Assembly (NCBI RefSeq): GCF_035046485.1
Contig: NC_085137.1
Location: 443,366,334 to 443,430,333 of the forward strand
DNA length: 64,000 nt
Reading direction: 5' to 3'
Origin: Aedes albopictus
Lineage: Eukaryota; Arthropoda; Insecta; Diptera; Culicidae
Shown here: positions 1 to 9,305 of the stretch, one piece after another
Layout of the letters: each line of letters opens with the position of its first letter
Position numbering within the stretch: position 1 is the stretch's first letter
Made by a program: the position numbers and the translations under genes
The notes under the pieces: model-generated
The model's database searches: none
Told to the model about the DNA's origin: nothing
The model's input: only the letters and a program-made list of their open reading frames with translations

Positions 1-104
1 GCAAATAAGTTCCTCTGTTCGTTATTGCGATTGAATTATTCAAAATTAACCGTATTTCACGGTGGATTAGCATATATGATATGCAGGCGAATCTACACAA
101 CTTT

Positions 105-290
105 TGATTAATAAGTTCCTCCTTATTTTTCCTTGACAAAACATGCTACTTGTTCAGAGTTTGTCTCTGAGCGCTTCCACAGTTATTTTTCATTACGAAT
201 AGATCCTGAACCTAACGGAAATCGAACCCAGACACCCCTAGTCTCGTTGAATATTCGCCCAATTATAGCATCGGTTCGGCAGGTAAGGAT
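105..290 (-). repeat. Old tRNA-derived SINE fragment
   Basis: Read on the minus strand this stretch has a pol III B-box-like sequence (GGGTTCGATTTCC, 217-229). It is followed by a body (ggttcaggatctattcgtaa...) resembling the body of the SINEs at 43192-47267 and 49451-49660 (ggtccaggatcttttcgtaa). The A-box side is degenerate and I see no clear target duplication. It is probably a decayed member of that family. Confidence 0.5.
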
Positions 291-309
291 AAGATAATAC
301 TTTAGAGAT

Positions 310-1260
310 TTTATAATTTAACAAACACAACGTACACTAGTGTGTATGAAAAACAGAGCTCACTGCTATTTCGGTTTGAAGACTATAACTGTAATAAATT
401 ATTTGTTGACAACACAGCAACATGCATTGTTGAAACATATTTTAAATGCCCTGCTATTTGTTTCAGTAGAACACATTGTTCGTCACGAGGATTTGTTTAG
501 CATTAGGTGGAGACATCAACACATTGTATTGTTGGGCGCAAGAAAGGCTCCCCAATGAGAATCGTGTAACAATTTACTTCTTTGGCACTTGGACTACGTA
601 GTGGAAAGCTTGGTTTAATGAGGATTCTGACTTGCCTGTAAAAAAAATCAACGTTTGATAATATGATAGGCTCATTTCTGGTTAAACTAAAGCAAATGTT
701 TACAACTTTTCCAAAAACGAACCAAAGCACATGAATGCATAATAAATAGATGGAAAAAATATTACAGATTTTGAATAACATCTGATCACTTGAGACGAAA
801 AATAGCCATTGCTTATTTTCTATATTTTCACTTATAACCCTGGGACCAGAGGGGTCTCATATGGCTCCTACTGCAAACCGACTCCTTAACTAAGGAGAAA
901 TATGGGTTATTGGATTTGAGACAACATTAACTTTGTTGTTTGCTAAACACACACTAGTGAAAAAATACTAAGTAGATCGATACCAACTTGCCAGCTGTCC
1001 TCTAATTACCCAACAAACATTATTGCTGAACAATAGATAATCAAATCGCTCCTAATTAAAAAAATGGCTGAATAAGCTGCTATTCAGCTTTCTCCCAGCC
1101 AACACGAAGTCCTATATAGTGTTGAATAGGATGCTACATGCTTCCATATAACCGCATGTAAAGTGTACGCATATCGCCTCCACTTTAGCACCTATTCAAC
1201 AGCATATACAATCGTGTGTTAACTGGGCATTATTAAATGGGTAGGTTTTCCAATATGGTG
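310..1260. other. AT-rich stretch, no gene recognised
   Basis: Short open frames here (72 and 92 codons) show no recognisable motifs, no codon bias I can detect and no splice context. I see no RNA gene and no clear transposon ends. Confidence 0.5.
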
Positions 1261-1299
1261 GATGATACAGTCTGACTCTTCTATTTTTTTTCTTTTTTG

Positions 1300-3960
1300 C
1301 GATTTCGCTTACGTTTGTTTCAAGAAATGCTTCAAGAATTCATCCCACGACTCCGTCAGAAATTTTTACACATACTTCTGCATCGACGAACTCCTCCAGG
1401 ATTTTTTCATAGCATTCTTCAGTGATTCCAGCATGGATTGCTCCAGAGAAATTTTCAAGATTTCCGTTAATGGGTTTCACCAGACTCCTCTGGGAATTTC
1501 TTCTGGGATATCTTTAGAGGCTCCTCTAGTGATTGTTCCTCTTTCAAGGATTCCTCCAGGAATTTCTCCAGGGATTCCCAAAGTAATGTCAACACTGCAT
1601 TCCTCCAGTAATTGCTTCCGGATTTCTTCCAAGAATTCCACCAGGAATTCATGCAACAATTTATCCAGGAATTCTTTAACCTTCCGTAACTCGCGCGACT
1701 GGCTACCTGCATCAGCACTGCGCTAATGTTTAGTACAAAAAGCGAGATTTTTTCAACGTGTTGTACAAAATACAACAGCGCGATCGCTCGAGGGTTAACG
1801 GATTCCTCCGAAAAAAAAATCCAGATACTCCTACAGGAATTCCTCCAAAGATTTCTTCATGAATTACTTCAGGGAATTCTCCAAGAATTCCACCAGGAAT
1901 TCTCCTAGGTATTCCTCCAGGAAATTTTCTAGGCATTCTTTCACCGACTCCTCCTTCGATTCTTGCAGAGATTTCTCCGGGGATTTGTCAAGGAATTTCA
2001 CAGGAATTAATCAAGGAATTCCATCATAAATTATGTCAGCAATTCATCCAGGAATTTCTTCAGAAAATCCACCTGGGATTCCTTCAGAAATTCTTCCAGA
2101 TATTTCTCAAGGAATACCTTCTGGATTTTTTTCAAAAATTCCTCCAAAAATTTTTCCAGATTTTCTTCCAGGAATTGCTCCAGGAGTTCCGCTAAAAATT
2201 TCTCCAGGAACTTTTTTAGGGATTTTCCAGGGTTTTCTCCACAAATTTATCCAAAGATTCCCCGAGAGCTTTCTTCAGAAACTCCTTCGTGGATTTCTGC
2301 AGGAATGCCTCCGGGAATTCCTCAGGGGATTTTTTTGGAAAATTTCTTCCAGAGCTCCTCTAGAGATTCCTTCAGAAATTCTTCCAGTAATTGTTGCAAA
2401 GATTCCTTCAGATATTCCTTCAGGAATTCCTTCAAGGATTCCTCCAGCAATTTCCAAAGGAAAATCTCCAAGAATATCTCTAGGAATTACTCTAGGATTC
2501 TATCCAGAAATTTCTCAAGTAACTCCTCCTGGAATTCCTCCAGGAATTACTCCAAGAGTTTCTTCAGGTATTCCTACAGCAATTTCGCTAGGAATTGATC
2601 AAGGGATTGCTCCTGGACATCCTTCAAAAATTATGTCTACAATTTCTCCAGGACTTTCTCCAAAAAAATTTCTGAGGATTTTTTTTCCAAAAAATCTTCT
2701 GAGCATTTTTTTTTTCCAAAAAATCTTCTGAGGATTTTTTAGAAATTCTCCCAAGAAACTCTTCAGAAATATCCTCAGGAACTTTTCAGGGATTTCTCCA
2801 GGATTTTTTTCCTCAGATTCCTTCATGAATTGCCTCAGGAATTCCTCCTGGGATTCCTCCATGAATTTCTGCTCGAAGATTCCTCCAGGAAATCCTCCAG
2901 CAGTTCCTCTAAGCATTCTTCAAGCAAATCCTCTTGGGATTTCTTCAGAAATTATTCCAGGAAATTTCAGGGGGAATATCTTAAGGATTTTTTCTGGGAT
3001 TCCACCGGGTATTTATCCAGGAATTCCTCCATAATTCCCCTAGCAATTCCTCCAGGATTTTCTTAAGAGATTTTTTTTTCAGAAATAGATAAATAACAGA
3101 ATAGAAATAGAAATCTTCCAGAATTCCTCGTACAATTCAGAAATTCCGAAAAATCCTGTTGTGATTCCTCCAGGAAATCCATCATTGATTCCTTCAGCAA
3201 TTCCCACAGGAATACCTCTAGGAATTCTTTCAGGCATACCTCCAGGATTTTATCCAGGAATTGCTCCAGGAACTCCTACAGGAATTCCTGCAGGAATTAC
3301 CCCAGGAATTTCTTCAGAGTTGCTCCTGGACATCCTGCAAATCATTATATCAGGAATTCCTTCAGGCATTTCTCCAGAAATTTCTCTTGAGATTCCACCA
3401 GGAAGTGCTTCAGGGATTCCTGCAGAGAATTCTCCATGAATTTCTACAGGGATTTTCCCAGGGATTCCAGGAAATTCTCTAGGGATTTCTTCAGAAATTC
3501 TTTCAGGAAATTCTCCAGGAATACCTTCGGGCATTTTTCAGGGATTCCGTCAGAGATTCTTCCAAGGATTTCTTCACAATTTTCTACAAGGATTCCCCCA
3601 GGAATTCCTTCGAGGATTTCTTCAGAAATGCCTCCAGAAATTCCGCTACAAATTCCTTCAGGAATTTCTCAAGGGATTTTTTTAAGAAATAAAAAAATAA
3701 CAGCAATGGAAAAAGAGGACATTGTCCCGTAGAAGGGCTTCATCGAGCCCGAAAACGGTCGGCATTAAGGTATTTTTTCAATTTTTTTGACGATTGTAAG
3801 AACCATAAGTGTCTTGTCTTGTCTCGCGTCGCGTTTCGTGAATCTCTAGATATTCATCCAGTAATTCTTTCAAGAATTCCTCTAGAGATTCCTCCAGCAA
3901 TTCCCATTCTAGAAATTCCTTCATTCGTTACTTCAGGGATATTTTCGTGGAATTTCGAAG
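1300..3960. repeat. Degenerate 12-bp ATTCCTCCAGGA minisatellite field
   Basis: The sequence is built from diverged tandem copies of a 12-bp unit close to ATTCCTCCAGGA. Because 12 is a multiple of three, translations give a four-residue rhythm (I-P-S/P-G) in several frames and on both strands. That explains the apparent open frames of up to 232 codons here. No promoter or domain supports coding. From 3720 to 3960 only scattered unit remnants remain. The same repeat recurs elsewhere in the window in both orientations. Confidence 0.8.
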
Positions 3961-3962
3961 GG

Positions 3963-4505
3963 TCTTAGTTGCGTTACATGGGATCCGATGGGGTTTTAAA
4001 GGAATTCGAAAGCTTCAGAGGATTTTTGGCGATTTTCAGAGGCGTTACTCAGGCGTTACGTAGACGTCTTCGGTGGTTTCTGAGGGTCTCAGTTTCGTTA
4101 CATGGGGTCCAAGGGAGTTTTAAGGGGATTTCGAAGGCATTTCAGAAAACTTCAGAGGATATTTGGTAAGTTTCAAAAGCGTTACGAAGACGTTTCCGGT
4201 CGTTTCTAAGGTTCTCAGGTGCGTTAAATTAGGTCCGAGTCCGAGGGGGTTTAAGGGGGATTTCGAAGTCATTACAGTAAACTTCAGAGGATTTTTGATG
4301 AGTCTCAGAAGTGTTACTCAGACGTTACGAAGGCATTTTTGGAGGTTTCAGAGGGTATCAGGTGTATTACATGTTGTCCGAGGGGGTTTTGGGAGGATAT
4401 CGAGGGCGTTTTAGAAAGCTTCAGAGGATTTTTGACGGATTTCAGAGGCGTTACGCAGGCGTTTTTCGGGGTTTCAGAGGGTGTCAGGGGTGTTATAGAG
4501 GGGTT
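3963..4505. repeat. Four-copy tandem repeat, period about 125-140 bp
   Basis: Landmarks recur in the same order four times: a CGTTACATGG-like start (about 3972, 4097, 4222, 4363), a run of Gs with TTTTAA, AGCTTCAGAGGATTTTTG, GCGTTAC, then GGTTTCAGAGGGT. Spacing is about 125, 125 and 141 bp. Copies are clearly diverged. Open frames across it (65-83 codons) are frame artefacts. Confidence 0.7.
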
Positions 4506-4589
4506 TGAGAGGGGCGTGGGGGCTACAGTTTCTGAAAATAAATTTTGGATCACAGCTCTTAAGTAAGCTTCAGGAAGATTTCAGCGGCA

Positions 4590-4900
4590 TTTCCCTAAAG
4601 TTTCAGGTGGTTTTAGAACAAATTCAAGGCGTTCCAAACTGTTTACCAATTCCCCTTGTAGCTGCCGGCTTAGAATAACACTACGGACCACCTGTTCCGG
4701 GGGTAAAAGTCCACCAAACAGGTAACCCCAATCCAAGGTGTCAGGCGACCCGTGCTGAGGGATGAATGGTTGAGGGGGTTTAAAAGATGCTCGATCTTTA
4801 ACGGAGCCCGTAGCGTGGGTGGATCGCCTTTTTGGGTTGCGTTGCGGTGTTAGATCTACCAAACCGAAATCTAATGTCGTCCTGTTTTTCAATTTTGGAA
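4590..4900 (-). other. GC-richer unidentified block, possibly transposon-derived
   Basis: This segment differs in composition from its neighbours and carries a 103-codon minus-strand frame with proline-rich stretches. I do not recognise a domain. It could be part of a LINE untranslated region or an unrelated repeat. There is no start context or splice evidence for a host gene. Confidence 0.25.
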
Positions 4901-5143
4901 TATGTGTTCTGGTAATTCAAGGAGTTATAGCATTTAGTCCTACTACTGGTGTTTTGGTGACTTCCGAACCGATAAGCTTTACTCTAGGGAGCTCTTAGGG
5001 ATTATTAAAGGAAGATTGAACTCACCACTTGTCAGCACAAAGTTTCAAGTGTAGTTAAGTTTGGACTTTTATTCGGACATCTTTGCTTAAACCAACCTTA
5101 TCCCTAATCTAAAACACTTCAACTTCTCTGAACACAATCAGTT

Positions 5144-5171
5144 TCCATTTAGGTAACGTTACCTAAATGGA
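5144..5171. repeat. 28-bp perfect palindrome
   Basis: The sequence reads the same on both strands, with arms TCCATTTAGGTAAC and its complement meeting at the centre. Next to it (5172-5225) are further TTTAGGT / ACCTAAA copies, so it sits in a small cluster of this motif just where the RTE pseudogene stops being recognisable. Confidence 0.85.
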
Positions 5172-5214
5172 GGGACCTAAATAGATTTTACCTAAACGGA
5201 TTCGACCTAAATGG

Positions 5215-6240
5215 AGGTTTGAGAGAGGGCATATGAGATCTTTCAATCAACTGCCAGGCAGTCCTTCCTCTTCGCAAATCTTCATGAAAATACGAGTTTA
5301 TACATATGAGTAGCTCGGCCGGGACTTCGTCCTTCCCAGCAGCCTTTTTGTGCTACGACTTCGTCTAGCATTGGAGGTTTCACTGACTTTTCGTCTTCGT
5401 CGATTCAAATTATGTTTGTCGCACTTCCATTTACACCGTTCAACAATATCTCGAAGTACTCTCTCCACCTGGCGGATACCATCGTTTTATCTGTGTCCAA
5501 GTTATCATCACAGTTGTTGTAGAACAAATGGTCGAAGGCGCAGCTTTTCTTCGCACGCCATTGACAGTTTTGTAGAACTCCAACATAATATTCTATTCCA
5601 TAGTTTCTTGCACTTTTGAGCAATCACATTTTCCTCGTGTTCTCTTTTTTTTGCGGTAGATTCATTTTTCGGCTACTGTTGCTTTCCTACATCTGCCCCT
5701 GCTCTGCCCGGTCCCTGACAACAGCATCCGGCTTCTGACAGCATTCTGCTCATCCGTTACCCTCTGTCACTCCTTATTGGACCACCCATTTCTAGGTCGT
5801 CACCTCCCACGCTGCCATAACCATCGTTCCTTTAATGACTCCTACGGAGTGTTTGGATCATGGTTTCCTTTACTGTGGGTCGCGTCCCCCCAGGGGGGTA
5901 GCCGGCCTTCATCCAGGGGGTCGCGAGGGACAGTAAAATATTTTACTGTAACAGACAACAAATGAGGAAATTTCTATGGGGGGTCGCGAAAACTACGTCT
6001 ACTGGCAAAAGGGGGTCGCGCGGCCTGAAAGTTTGGGAACCTATGGTTTAGATGATACCTTTCGTTGATCACACTTATCCGCTCGTTCAGCTTCCGGTGA
6101 TAGTCAGCAACCATGCTATCTGCTGAAAAACGATGAATGTTGAAGCACAAGAGTCCAACACGGTTGATAACCGTACTCAAATCCAAATAACTACAAACTA
6201 CAAAGATAGTGATCTGACTCGATGTTTGGATCCATAAAAG
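5215..6240 (-). pseudogene. RTE-clade LINE pol fragment (endonuclease end to early RT)
   Basis: Read on the minus strand from 6240 downward, broken frames give the end of an AP-endonuclease domain (an SDHYL motif preceded by DPNIE, about 6190-6220). These are followed by the linker (YHRKLNERISVINERYHL), a cysteine-lacking version of the NEWFDEEC box, a WREYFEILLNG motif and finally an early RT motif (KICEEEGLP ... LICPL, about 5225-5290). This order matches RTE-clade LINEs. Stops and frameshifts are frequent, so it is dead. A 187-bp MITE interrupts it at 5859-6045. The upstream half of the same domain appears at 12362-12545 on the same strand, suggesting one element split by an insertion. Family placement is from motif reading only. 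Confidence 0.7.
5859..6045. mobile_element. hAT-type MITE inside the RTE pseudogene
   Basis: Ends are imperfect inverted repeats (left CATGGTTTCC...GGGTCGCG, right complement CATAGGTTCCC...CCGCGCG). The flanks are 8-bp near-identical duplications, GTTTGGAT (5851-5858) and GTTTAGAT (6046-6053). Removing it restores continuity of the LINE linker region. An 8-bp duplication with GGTTCCCAAACTTT-like ends is typical of non-autonomous hAT elements. Confidence 0.65.
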
Positions 6241-6249
6241 TTCGAATCT

Positions 6250-6395
6250 ATGACAAAAGGTCGAAAGACATAAGGTCGAAGGACAAAAGGTCGAATGGAC
6301 AAAAGGTCGAATGGACAAAAGGTCGAATGGACAAAAGGTCGAATGGACAAAAGGTCAAATGGGACAAAAGGTCGAATGGACAAAAGGTCTAAAAG
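6250..6395. repeat. 16-bp tandem array (left inverted arm)
   Basis: About nine copies of a 16-bp unit, GACAAAAGGTCGAATG. The two outermost (left) units are 15 bp and lack the T of the AATG step; inner units are 16 bp, and the innermost are decayed. This is the reverse complement of the array at 12091-12362, with the same outer-to-inner change of unit length. Confidence 0.9.
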
Positions 6396-6984
6396 GGTAA
6401 AGAGGTTGAATAGACTAAAGACAAATTGGAAGACATGAAAAAGTGATCAGAATTCGACAGAAAAACGACGATTAAAAAATAGAACGAGTGATAGAAAAAT
6501 TATTCAACAACTTCAAAACAATCATTATTGGAAAATAGGAAAGTGTCTTCTAAAACTTGCAATAGCTTATATGCAGCAATTTTTACCGTATTGCAATTCG
6601 AAATAGATGCCCATAAATGATGAAAAGTAATGTTAAGTTAAGGTTAAATATGGAAAATAATATTCCTTGCATGGCATTTACGCTCATCTTTCACTGAACT
6701 TCTCAGTGTCATTTACCTTACAAAAGAGAAAGAGAAAAAACGCACAATAAAATGTACATAATTTCTCTCACGCAGAGTTTTTGTGCGGGTGATTAGAGTG
6801 CTGCGTGAGAGCAATGAGAGCCCGCAGATCATAATCCCAGTGCGCAATTTCTGCGCGCATGCAGAAAAAACAGAACTCAGTGCACACGCAGTGTGTTTAA
6901 ACGGGTCAGTGTTGTGTGAGCATTTGGTGAACCGAAAGCATGCCAGTAAGTCCAAAACCCGCTAAGGGGTATCAAATCCTGTGA
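6396..6984. other. No gene seen; TG/CA- and GCGC-rich stretch
   Basis: AT-rich sequence followed by a TG/CA-rich part with GTGCGC-type words (about 6780-6930). Similar words recur at about 9340-9430 beyond the mariner cluster. Short open frames of 61-80 codons here have no recognisable content. Confidence 0.4.
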
Positions 6985-7464
6985 TATCAGAGACAAGCAG
7001 ACGTCTTAAGCTGGTCAAGGACTTACAGTTGATGAATATTTTGGTTCCAAATTCCACCGATTCCACCAACAGGTGGTGCTAGTGAGCTAACAAATTTTGT
7101 TTTCCATAAATATCAGGAAAATTTGCAAAAAATTGCAACTAGCGCCACCTAGCTGCAGAAGCTCGAACCAAACGATAATTATCCTGAAAGCCCTTGATCT
7201 ACCAAACAATTTTGCCGAAGACACCATCTTTCTAAAGAATCAGAATGCTGAGATATATGAAATGTAAAATTTGTACGCTATTTAGCGCCGTCTCGCGGTG
7301 AAATCACAAATCACACGGCCCATATTCTGAAAGCCCTTGACCAGCTGAACAACTTTGCCGAAGAAACCAACTCTCTAAGTAATCAGGTTCCTGAGATATA
7401 TGGGATGGAAATTTCGTCAGTGTTGCATCTGCTTGTCTAAGATATCACATAAATCACAGACAAG
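6985..7464. repeat. Repeat cluster, left of the mariner insertion
   Basis: Contains modules such as TTTGCCGAAGAAACC, CTGAGATATATG and GCGCCACCTAGC that reappear, mostly inverted, at 8772-9305. It ends in CTTGTCTAAGATATCAC...AGACAAG, related to the far end of the right cluster (about 9283-9303). The mariner is inserted at its right edge. It is probably part of a non-autonomous repeat; its own ends are not resolved. Confidence 0.5.
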
Positions 7465-7466
7465 TA

Positions 7467-7492
7467 CAGGGTGTATACTATGTTTTCATACA
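7467..7492 (+). repeat. Left terminal inverted repeat of the mariner
   Basis: 26 bp beginning CAGGGTGTATACTATG, preceded by TA. It pairs with 8744-8769 with one mismatch. Confidence 0.9.
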
Positions 7493-7628
7493 ACTTTTCA
7501 TCGTTGTGTAGCTGCGCTCCATGTGCATTCTGTGTATTGGTATTGGTGTCAGCTTTAGCTTCATATATAGGCTATCCAACGCGCACGGTGTCGACTTGCT
7601 CTCATTTGTTGTTTATTTACCGCGCACG

Positions 7629-8660
7629 ATGAAGGAGTACCGCGACGTCGTAGTAAAGTTATTTGCGAGAGGTGAGCGACCCGGCGACATATTCCGTCGG
7701 TTGAAATCACACGGGGTGAAGCGGGATTTCATCTATTACACCATCCGTCGGTACCGGGAGACGGGCTCAACCAAGGACCGTGTGAAATCCGGGCGGCCGC
7801 GTTCGGCGAGAACGCCAGCAGCCATCAAGGTGGTGAGGGAGCGGATTCGTAGAAATATGAACCGCTCGATCCGGAAGACCGCTGCTGACCTGAATGTGTC
7901 TATCAGGACTGCTCACAACATCATGACGAAGGACCTGGGATACAAGCCTTACAAGAAACGCAAGGTTCACGGGCTAACGGAGGCTACAACGAAAAAGAGG
8001 CTGGACAGAAGCAAACTGATACTTTCGCGGCACGCAGGTCAGGAGTTTGTGTTTTCTGACGAGAAACTTTTTGTCTTGCAACAGCCACACAATGCCCAAA
8101 ATGATCGACTGTGGGCGCCGACGCTGGCCAGCATCCCTCCGTCCCAGATAAACATCCCACGGTTCCAGAGCGCCGCTTCTGTGATGGTTTGGGGGGCCGT
8201 ATCCAGGCGTGGGAAGCTCCCACTGGTGTTTATCGAGAAATACGTGAAAATCAACGCCGCGTATTATAAGACCGAGGTTCTGGAGAAGGTTGTGGCCCCG
8301 GCTCTTCGGGGCCTCTACGGGAACGACCATTTCGTCTTTCAACAGGACGGCGCACCGGCCCACACGGCAAATATCGTCCAAGCATGGTGTCGGGAGAATT
8401 TGACCGATTTTCTCGATAAGACTTTGTGGCCTCCCAGTTCCCCGGACCTTAATCCCCTGGACTTTTATGTATGGTCGTACATGCTGGCCAAGCAGAGTGA
8501 ACATCGAGTGAGCACTATGGACCAATTTAAGAAGCTCATTTCCAAGATCTGGGACGAGATGCCGATGGATCAGGTGCGTGCCGCGTGCGATTCTTTTGAG
8601 AAACGTCTCAAGCTCGTGGTAAAGCACAAAGGGAGGGTGCTCCCAGCAAATATGTCATAA
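7629..8660 (+). CDS. Mariner-family transposase, DD37D type
   Basis: A 343-codon uninterrupted frame from the ATG at 7629, the usual length for this group. An in-frame ATG at 7521 would add 36 residues lying close to the inverted repeat, so the later start is preferred. Residues 1-110 hold two helix-turn-helix DNA-binding regions with a GRPR-like linker (SGRPRSART, about 54-62). The catalytic domain carries FSDEKLF (D144), QQDGAPAHT (D240) and SPDLNPLDFYVW (D278). The D240-D278 gap is 37 residues, giving a DD37D triad as in the maT/ITmD37D clade, whereas mosquito ITmD37E elements have glutamate at the third position. The enzyme would cut and paste the element at TA sites in the nucleus. No stop or frameshift is visible. 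Activity cannot be judged from sequence alone. Confidence 0.92.
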   Translation: MKEYRDVVVKLFARGERPGDIFRRLKSHGVKRDFIYYTIRRYRETGSTKDRVKSGRPRSARTPAAIKVVRERIRRNMNRSIRKTAADLNVSIRTAHNIMTKDLGYKPYKKRKVHGLTEATTKKRLDRSKLILSRHAGQEFVFSDEKLFVLQQPHNAQNDRLWAPTLASIPPSQINIPRFQSAASVMVWGAVSRRGKLPLVFIEKYVKINAAYYKTEVLEKVVAPALRGLYGNDHFVFQQDGAPAHTANIVQAWCRENLTDFLDKTLWPPSSPDLNPLDFYVWSYMLAKQSEHRVSTMDQFKKLISKIWDEMPMDQVRAACDSFEKRLKLVVKHKGRVLPANMS

Positions 8661-8668
8661 AGATTCTC

Positions 8669-8689
8669 AATAAACATGGTTTCAATAAA
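8669..8689 (+). promoter_or_regulatory. Two AATAAA polyadenylation signals of the transposase
   Basis: AATAAA occurs at 8669-8674 and 8684-8689, 9 and 24 bases after the transposase stop and inside the right inverted-repeat boundary. Confidence 0.6.
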
Positions 8690-8743
8690 AATAGACTCAG
8701 AAAAGAAAATCTTGCATTTTTATTTTTTAACACATTTTTAAAC

Positions 8744-8769
8744 TGTATGAAAACATAGTACACACCCTG
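8744..8769 (-). repeat. Right terminal inverted repeat of the mariner
   Basis: 26 bp ending ACACACCCTG and followed by TA. It is the reverse complement of 7467-7492 with one mismatch. Confidence 0.9.
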
Positions 8770-8771
8770 TA

Positions 8772-9305
8772 GATGTGACACTAGCGAAATTTCAATCTCA
8801 TATATCTCATGATCCTGATTACTTAGAGAGTTGGTGTCTTCGGCAAAGTTGTTTGGCTGGTCAAGGGCTAACCGATAATAAGACTTAAGATTTAAAATTC
8901 TACCACTAGGCGGTGCTAGAGAGCAAACAAATTTTAAATTTCGCATATCTCAGCATCCTCATTTTGTAGAAAGATGGTGTCTTCGGCAATATGGTTTGGT
9001 AGATCAAGGGCTTTCAGAATAATTACTGTTTGGTTCAAGTTTCAACAGCTACGCGGCGCTAGTTGCATTTTTTGGCAAATTTTCCCGATATTAATGAAAA
9101 ACAAAATTTTTTAGCTCACTAGCACCGCCTAGCGGTGGAATTTTGAATCTTAAATCTTATTATCGGTTAGTCCTTGACCAGTCAAACAACTTTGCCGAAG
9201 ACACCAACTTTCTAAGTAATCAGGATCATGAGATATATGAGATTGAAAGTTCGTTAGTGTCACATCTATTTGTCTGTGATTTATGTGATGTCTTAGACAA
9301 GCAAG
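8772..9305. repeat. Palindromic repeat cluster, right of the mariner
   Basis: The first ~150 bp (about 8772-8920) are the approximate reverse complement of the last ~150 bp (about 9125-9272). Shared words include GATCCTGATTACTTAG, TTCGGCAAAGTTGTTTG and ACCGATAATAAGA. The stretch is therefore a foldback unit. Its middle shares modules with 6985-7464. An open frame at 9143 is only a repeat artefact. Confidence 0.6.

Larger units (their letters stand above)
7467..8769 (+). mobile_element. Complete Tc1/mariner (DD37D) transposon
   Basis: Terminal inverted repeats of 26 bp with one mismatch (starting CAGGGTGTATACTATG; 7467-7492 and 8744-8769) are flanked by TA on both sides (7465-7466 and 8770-8771), the Tc1/mariner target duplication. 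The 1303-bp element holds a single intact transposase frame (7629-8660). AATAAA signals follow the stop at 8669 and 8684. With intact ends and an intact frame, it is structurally a full-length copy. Confidence 0.9.

Noticed and set aside
1262..3732. Collagen-like Ile-Pro-Ser-Gly frames up to 232 codons
   Set aside because: The 12-bp repeat gives the same four-residue rhythm in several frames and both strands; it is a minisatellite effect.
7767..8627. Minus-strand frames up to 217 codons under the mariner transposase
   Set aside because: Antisense shadows of an intact, motif-rich transposase.
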